Of a stretch of 64,000 nucleotides of DNA, positions 59,589-64,000 are shown one piece after another. Where the stretch lies: positions 1-64,000 of the forward strand of contig NZ_JBDJAW010000040.1 of the NCBI RefSeq assembly GCF_039649665.1, in the 5' to 3' direction. Each line of letters begins with the position of its first letter. Position 1 is the stretch's first letter. This stretch comes from Microbispora sp. ZYX-F-249 (lineage in GTDB: Bacteria; Actinomycetota; Actinomycetes; Streptosporangiales; Streptosporangiaceae). The position numbers and the translations under genes are program-made. The notes below the pieces were generated by a model that made no database searches, was not told the origin of the DNA, and saw only the letters and a program-made list of their open reading frames with translations.

Positions 59589-61706
59589 TCAGGGGACCAG
59601 CGCGGGGGTCTCGCTCCTCTCCTCGGGTCCGGCGGCCGCCGCGCCGTCCTCGGCCGCGAGCCTGCTCGGCCACCAGATGCGCCGCCCGAAGTCCAGGTTG
59701 AGCGCGGTGACGAGCACCGAGCGCACGACGAGGGTGTCCAGCAGCACGCCCAGGGCCACCGCGAAGCCCAGCTCGACGAAGAACACCAGGGGCAGGCTCG
59801 CCAGCACCGCGAACGTGCCGGCGAGCACCACGCCCGCCGACGTGATGACGCCGCCGGTCGCCGCCAGCCCGGTGAGCGCCCCCTGGCGGGTCCCCCGCAG
59901 CCGGGCCTCCTCACGCACGCGGTGCATGAGGAAGATGTTGTAGTCGATGCCGAGCGCCACCAGGAAGACGAACACCAGCAGCGTGAACCCGCCGCCCTCG
60001 CCGTTGAAGCCCAGCAGGTGCTCGAACACCAGGACGCTGACCCCGAGCGCGGCCGAGAACGACAGGACGACGGTGGCCATGAGCAGGATCGGCGCCACGA
60101 CCGCCCGCAGCAGCAGGCCGAGGATCACCAGGACGACCAGCAGGACCAGCGGGATGACGAGCCTGTCGTCGTGGCTGTAGGCCTCGCTCATGTCCAGCGC
60201 GAGCGCCGTCTGGCCGCCGACCTTCGCCTCCGCGCCCGGAACCGCGCGCACCGCCTCCCGGACCCGCTCGACGGTCGCCTGGGCGGCGTCGCTGTCGGGC
60301 TGGTCCCTGAGAGTGCCCTCCAGGCGTACCAGTCCGTCCTTCACCACCGGCTCGCCGACCTCGGCGATGCCGTCCGCGCCGGCGACGGCCGTCCGCAGCG
60401 CGGAGGCGGCCTCGGCCTTCCCGATCACCACGACCGGCTGGCCCACGCCCGCCGTGTAGTGCCTCCCCAGCGCCTCCTGCCCGGCGACGGAGTCCGGCCG
60501 GTTGACGAACGAGTCCTCGGCCGACAGCCCGCCCGCGTCCAGCCAGGTGAGCCCGAGCGACATGGCGCCGAGGACGAGCACGGTCGCGATCCAGACGGGA
60601 CGGGGCCTGCGGCCGATGGCGCGGCCCAGGCGGGCCCAAAGTCCGGCGGCGGACGGCTCGGCCGAGCCGAGACGCGGCTTGACCGGCCAGAAGATCCAGC
60701 GCCCGAAGATCACGAGCAGGGCCGGCAGCAATGTGATCATCACGATCAGGGCGACGACGACGCCGATGGCGGTCACCGGGCCGAGCCCCGCCGTGGAGTT
60801 CATCTGCGCGAACAGCAGGCACAGCATGCCGATCGCCACGGTGGCCGCGCTCGCGACGATCGCCGGGACGGCCCTGCGCAGGGCGACGGCCATGGCCTGG
60901 TGCCGGTCGGCGTGCCGGCGCAGTTCCTCGCGGTAGCGGGCGACGAGCAGCAACGCGTAGTCGGTGCCCGCCCCGAACACCAGCACGGTCAGGATCCCGG
61001 CGCTCTGCCCGTTCACGGTGAGGCCGGTGTTCTCGGCGACGAGGTAGATCACGCCCTGGGCGGCCGTCAGCGCCAGGCCCGCGGCCATGACCGGCAGCAG
61101 CCACAGCACCGGGCTGCGGTAGGTGAACAGCAGGATCAGGATCACGACGACGATCGTCGCCATCAGCAGCCTGCCGTCGATGCTGGCGAACGCCGCGTTG
61201 TTGTCGGCCGTGACGCCCGCCGGGCCGGCGACGTGCACGCTGAGCCCGCCGCTCCCGCTCCCGACGACGTCGCGGATCGCGTCGACCCTGGTGCCGATCT
61301 TGTCCCAGCCGTCGCCGGCCATGTCCAGCGGGACGACCACCTGCAGCGCCTGGCCGTCGGCCGCGGGAATCGGGCCGGCCACCTGTCCGGTCACCCCGTC
61401 GACCCGGGACAGGCCGCCCAGGTCGGCGGCCGCCTTCGCCCGGTCGGCCTCGGTGATGCCCGACGTGCGTTCGTACACGACGACCGCGGGGCTGACCTCG
61501 GCCGTCTGGAATCTCCGCTGCAGTTCGATCACCTGCGTGGCCTCGGCGTCGCCGGGGAGCCACTGGGCCGCGTCGTTCTGCTGGATGCCGCTCAGTTTCC
61601 CGGCCAGCGGCCCGGCCGATGCGACGATCGCCAGCCATACGATGACGACCGCCCATTTCGTCCAGCGTCCGCATACCAGGCGTGCGGCGCCGCTCACCCC
61701 ACTCAT
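59589..61706 (-). CDS. MmpL/RND-family membrane transporter
   Basis: A 705-residue transporter with two repeats, each a transmembrane helix, a periplasmic domain of ~130-150 residues and five further helices. WTKWAVVIVWLAIVASAGPLAGKL is helix 1; VFGAGTDYALLLVARYREELRRH and VFLVALGIDYNIFLMHRVREEARLRG are the paired MmpL motifs with proton-relay Asp-Tyr residues. MmpL proteins export lipids and lipophilic antibiotics and occur in many actinomycete clusters as resistance pumps. Ribosome site GGGAGGA. A weak motif-A copy lies 73 bp upstream. Confidence 0.92.
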   Translation of the reverse strand: MSGVSGAARLVCGRWTKWAVVIVWLAIVASAGPLAGKLSGIQQNDAAQWLPGDAEATQVIELQRRFQTAEVSPAVVVYERTSGITEADRAKAAADLGGLSRVDGVTGQVAGPIPAADGQALQVVVPLDMAGDGWDKIGTRVDAIRDVVGSGSGGLSVHVAGPAGVTADNNAAFASIDGRLLMATIVVVILILLFTYRSPVLWLLPVMAAGLALTAAQGVIYLVAENTGLTVNGQSAGILTVLVFGAGTDYALLLVARYREELRRHADRHQAMAVALRRAVPAIVASAATVAIGMLCLLFAQMNSTAGLGPVTAIGVVVALIVMITLLPALLVIFGRWIFWPVKPRLGSAEPSAAGLWARLGRAIGRRPRPVWIATVLVLGAMSLGLTWLDAGGLSAEDSFVNRPDSVAGQEALGRHYTAGVGQPVVVIGKAEAASALRTAVAGADGIAEVGEPVVKDGLVRLEGTLRDQPDSDAAQATVERVREAVRAVPGAEAKVGGQTALALDMSEAYSHDDRLVIPLVLLVVLVILGLLLRAVVAPILLMATVVLSFSAALGVSVLVFEHLLGFNGEGGGFTLLVFVFLVALGIDYNIFLMHRVREEARLRGTRQGALTGLAATGGVITSAGVVLAGTFAVLASLPLVFFVELGFAVALGVLLDTLVVRSVLVTALNLDFGRRIWWPSRLAAEDGAAAAGPEERSETPALVP

Positions 61707-61778
61707 TGGATTCCTCCCGGATGTGAAATAGCCGCTTGCGGCAGTGCCTGCAAACGCTAATGGAATTCACCCGGGCGC

Positions 61779-61794
61779 GGTTCTCGGAAATTGC
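61779..61794 (-). promoter_or_regulatory. Weak motif-A copy upstream of the MmpL gene
   Basis: Minus-strand GCAATTTCCGAGAACC; it deviates at the 3' end but resembles the ligase copy GCAATCTGCGAGAACA. Confidence 0.35.
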
Positions 61795-61878
61795 TTTTCT
61801 TGTTTCGGGGAACCGCGCGCCGGATGAATGCGTATCCCCGTGTGAGCGGTGCCTGCCGCGGACGGATCCGCGGCGCTC

Positions 61879-63126
61879 TCAGTGGGCGGCGCCCACCGCG
61901 ACGGCCGCGGTCAGCCGGACCGGAAGCGCGCGATGACCGTTCATGATGAAGGTCGGCAGCGGCTGGAGGTCCTCGGCGGCCACGGCGAGGCTCAGGTCGG
62001 GGAACCGCTCGAACAGGCTCGACAGGCCGATCTTCGCCACCAGCCGGGCCACGGACGCCCCCAGGCAGTAGTGCGGGCCGTAGCCGAAGGAGAGGTGCTC
62101 CTTGTCGGACCGCAGGACGTCGAAGCGGTCCGCGCCGGCCCCGTGCAGGGCCGGGTCCCGCCCCACGGCGCTGTAGTTGACCAGGATGGGGTCGCCCTTG
62201 GGGATGGTCACGTCGTCGAACTCGATGTCCTCGACCGCGTACCGCAGCGGCAGGTGCGCCAGCGGCGACTCCACGCGCAGGACCTCGTCGATGACGTCGT
62301 CCCAGGTGGCCGCGCCGGACCTGACGAGCTCGAGCTGCTCCGGGTGGCGGAGCAGCGCGGTGATTGCGTTGTCGAAGAAGTTGATCGTCGTCTCCGACCC
62401 CGCGCCGAGAATGGCGAAGATCGTGTCGGTCAGCTCCTGCTCGGACAGGCGCGAGCCGTCCTCGTCCCGGGCCGCGATCAGGTCGCTGGTGATGTCCTCC
62501 CCCGGCTCACGCCGCTTGGCGGCGATGAGCTCGGCCATCGCGCCACGCCATCCCTGCAGCACGGCCTGCGCCTGCTCCGGGGTGACGGTGGTGTCCACCA
62601 TCATGTCGATGACCTTCGCCGTCTTGGCCCGGGCGTCCTCGGACATGCCGATCAGGTCGGCCACCAGCCGGGCCGGCAGGGGGTAGGCGAACCGCTCGCG
62701 CAGGTCGACCACCTCGCCCGGCCCGGCGGCCGCCAGCCCGTCGAGCAGTTCCTCGGTCAGCTGCACGATGCGGGGCCGGATGGCCTCGGTGCGCCGCGGC
62801 GTGAACGCCTTGCCGACCAGCCTCCGCAGCCGGACGTGGTCCTTGCCGTACGCGGTGACCATGTTGTCCATGGCCACCCAGCTGATCATCTCCCAGTCCG
62901 GCGGGATCTCGCCGTTGATGAACGCCGGCCAGTGGTTGCGGGCGCTCTTGGTCACGTTGGGGTCGGTCAGCACCCTCCTGATCGCGGCGTGGCTGTTGAT
63001 CGACCACGCGACGATCCCGCCCGGCAGCTCGACCTGCACGGCCGAACCCTGCGCCCGCAGGACGTCGGCCTCGGCGTGGATGTCGCGTCCGGTGGTGTCG
63101 AGTGCGAAGGGGCAGCGTTTGTCCAT
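61879..63126 (-). CDS. Cytochrome P450 (second)
   Basis: A 415-residue P450. ILGAGSETTINFFDNAI is the I helix with the acid-Thr pair shifted to S-E-T-T, DEVLRVESPLAHLPLRYAVEDI contains the ExxR helix, and LSFGYGPHYCLGASVARLVAKI is the heme loop with its Cys. FGYGPHYCLGA is typical of actinomycete macrolide/aromatic hydroxylases such as the CYP105/107 groups. It would act as a late oxidation enzyme. The ATG at 63126 follows TGGAGA. A motif-A copy lies 176 bp upstream, past the stop of the next gene. Confidence 0.9.
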   Translation of the reverse strand: MDKRCPFALDTTGRDIHAEADVLRAQGSAVQVELPGGIVAWSINSHAAIRRVLTDPNVTKSARNHWPAFINGEIPPDWEMISWVAMDNMVTAYGKDHVRLRRLVGKAFTPRRTEAIRPRIVQLTEELLDGLAAAGPGEVVDLRERFAYPLPARLVADLIGMSEDARAKTAKVIDMMVDTTVTPEQAQAVLQGWRGAMAELIAAKRREPGEDITSDLIAARDEDGSRLSEQELTDTIFAILGAGSETTINFFDNAITALLRHPEQLELVRSGAATWDDVIDEVLRVESPLAHLPLRYAVEDIEFDDVTIPKGDPILVNYSAVGRDPALHGAGADRFDVLRSDKEHLSFGYGPHYCLGASVARLVAKIGLSSLFERFPDLSLAVAAEDLQPLPTFIMNGHRALPVRLTAAVAVGAAH

Positions 63127-63301
63127 TGATATCTCCAGGATCGCTTGACCTGCCGGGCATGCCGACGCCGGCGCGGGACTGACAGAAGGAAAACGGCGAG
63201 GTCGGGCATAAGACCGTGAGCCGCCGACCACCGGATGAGAAGGACGTTTTTTCGGCGACAACTCTTATGCGGTTAATAGTGCGTTTTATTTGTCAGATCG
63301 G

Positions 63302-63317
63302 GCATCTTCCCGCGTGC
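63302..63317 (-). promoter_or_regulatory. Motif A upstream of the second P450
   Basis: Minus-strand GCACGCGGGAAGATGC; ACGCAC is in the second-box register. This is the rightmost copy seen. Confidence 0.5.
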
Positions 63318-63330
63318 GCTCGCGACGGAG

Positions 63331-64000
63331 TCAGCGGGCCAGGGCCGCGAACTGACCGGGGGCGCGTCCGGCCCCGGCCGGTCCCCGGTACGCCTGGGCG
63401 ATGTCCAGCCAGCGGTCCGCCTCGTCGCCGACCGCGGTGACCGCCACGTCGTCCCTGTGCCGCCGCCGGGTCACCAGCAGGCAGAAGTCGAGCGCGGGCC
63501 CGCTGACGCGGTTCTCGGCGTCCTGCGGCCCGTACGCCCAGAGCTCGCCGGAAGGGGCGGTGATCTCGAAACGGAACTCGGCCGCCGGCGGCGTCAGACC
63601 ACGGCTGAGATAGCCGAAGTCCCGCGTGAGCACCGCGAAGACGACGAGGTGGGCGAGGCCCTCGGACCACTGCGGGTCCACCCCCAGCGCGTCGGCGATG
63701 TCCTGCCCGTGGGCGAACTGCTCCATGACGCCCGCGCACGCCAGCACGACCGGCGGCAGCGGATTGACCAGCCAGGGCACGGTCTGTCCCGCGGGCACCG
63801 CGGCCAGGGCCCTGTTCACCCACTCGCGCTCGGCCCGCCAGCGGCCCAGCAGCACCTCGGGCGTGTCGTTCTCGTACTGCTTGAGCGCGGCGTTCACCGC
63901 GCCGTCGAAGTCGTTCTTCGCCGCCGCGGTCATCGCCTCGAAGGCCGCCGCGTCACTCGCGGCGGTGGCGGCCAGCCGGAAGATGAAGGCGAGGTGGGCG
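63331..64000 (-). CDS. TIGR03084-type DinB-like metal-binding protein (5' end outside window)
   Basis: The frame is open to the right edge. The upstream codons continue AHLAFIFRLAATAASDAAAFEAM, which is the expected helix with the metal His of the DinB/mycothiol-maleylpyruvate-isomerase-like group, so the ATG at 63933 is internal. The next block WVNRALAAVPAGQTVPWL and MEQFAHGQDIADALG (second metal His) fits the TIGR03084 family. These proteins are often mycothiol-linked transferases or binding proteins; the reaction is not known. About 223 residues are visible. Confidence 0.65.
   Translation of the reverse strand, partial: AHLAFIFRLAATAASDAAAFEAMTAAAKNDFDGAVNAALKQYENDTPEVLLGRWRAEREWVNRALAAVPAGQTVPWLVNPLPPVVLACAGVMEQFAHGQDIADALGVDPQWSEGLAHLVVFAVLTRDFGYLSRGLTPPAAEFRFEITAPSGELWAYGPQDAENRVSGPALDFCLLVTRRRHRDDVAVTAVGDEADRWLDIAQAYRGPAGAGRAPGQFAALAR

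Noticed and set aside
1-64000. tRNA, rRNA, insertion sequences, integrases or att sites
   Set aside because: I saw no tRNA-like cloverleaf, no transposase or integrase frame and no long terminal repeats; a tRNAscan or ISfinder run could still find short ones.

Overview
The window is chromosomal DNA of a high-GC actinomycete. The ftsK, rodZ-like, rimO, pgsA, cinA and clgR block, the very high third-position GC and the many GTG/TTG starts with GGAGG-type ribosome sites fit an actinobacterium. Streptosporangiaceae or a relative is my guess from overall gene character and has not been tested.

Left flank, 1-13.5 kb: ordinary chromosome. It holds the tail of a multicopper oxidase, a ROK regulator divergent from a membrane-anchored EEP-family hydrolase, an Rrf2 regulator, a Nei2-type DNA glycosylase, and the block clgR < cinA < pgsA < rimO < rodZ-like, with ATGA overlaps between rimO/pgsA and pgsA/cinA. 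An SnoaL/NTF2-like gene and a divergent HxlR regulator sit between rodZ and ftsK and share a perfect 11+11 bp operator.

Right part, 13.5 kb to the right edge: a large specialised-metabolite gene cluster starting beside ftsK and not finished at base 64000. Its left shoulder has a hydrolase, an Sfp-type phosphopantetheinyl transferase, an acyl-CoA carboxylase beta subunit, a truncated epimerase remnant, a secreted protein of three 29-residue repeats, a LuxR-type regulator, a 39-residue peptide gene, a MarR regulator and a divergent YcaO-like protein ending in PxPxP.

Two aromatic building-block routes follow. Arm 1 is tryptophan to anthranilate: tryptophan 2,3-dioxygenase, kynurenine formamidase-like hydrolase, kynureninase and a benzoate/anthranilate-type acyl-CoA (or AMP) ligase. 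Arm 2 is prephenate to 4-hydroxymandelate: prephenate dehydrogenase, 4-hydroxymandelate synthase, MbtH and an adenylation-carrier NRPS whose pocket looks Hpg-like but lacks the Asp that binds an alpha-amino group. That unit can be tailored by an FADH2 halogenase, an HpaB/SgcC-type 3-hydroxylase, an O-methyltransferase and P450s, and joined by a free-standing condensation enzyme. Together with an epoxide hydrolase and an SgcJ-like NTF2 protein, this set resembles the peripheral-moiety genes of 9-membered enediyne clusters. No enediyne PKS, or any PKS, is in the window, so the core is either outside or of another kind.

Export and resistance are served by a CPA2 antiporter, a 14-TM DHA2 transporter, an MmpL/RND protein and an odd solute-binding protein without a signal peptide. 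Assembly accessories include an arylamine N-acetyltransferase, an OafA-type acyltransferase, an enoyl-CoA hydratase, a CoA-transferase and several flavin enzymes.

The most striking non-coding signal is a 16-bp box, consensus GCAATnnGGAAGATGC, found by eye upstream of seventeen transcription starts between 22.3 and 63.3 kb, always on the coding strand. In three copies TGTSAC follows exactly 17 nt later. A second palindromic element (TGRCAG-GAAG-CTGYCA type) marks the left half. These look like operators of the cluster regulon.
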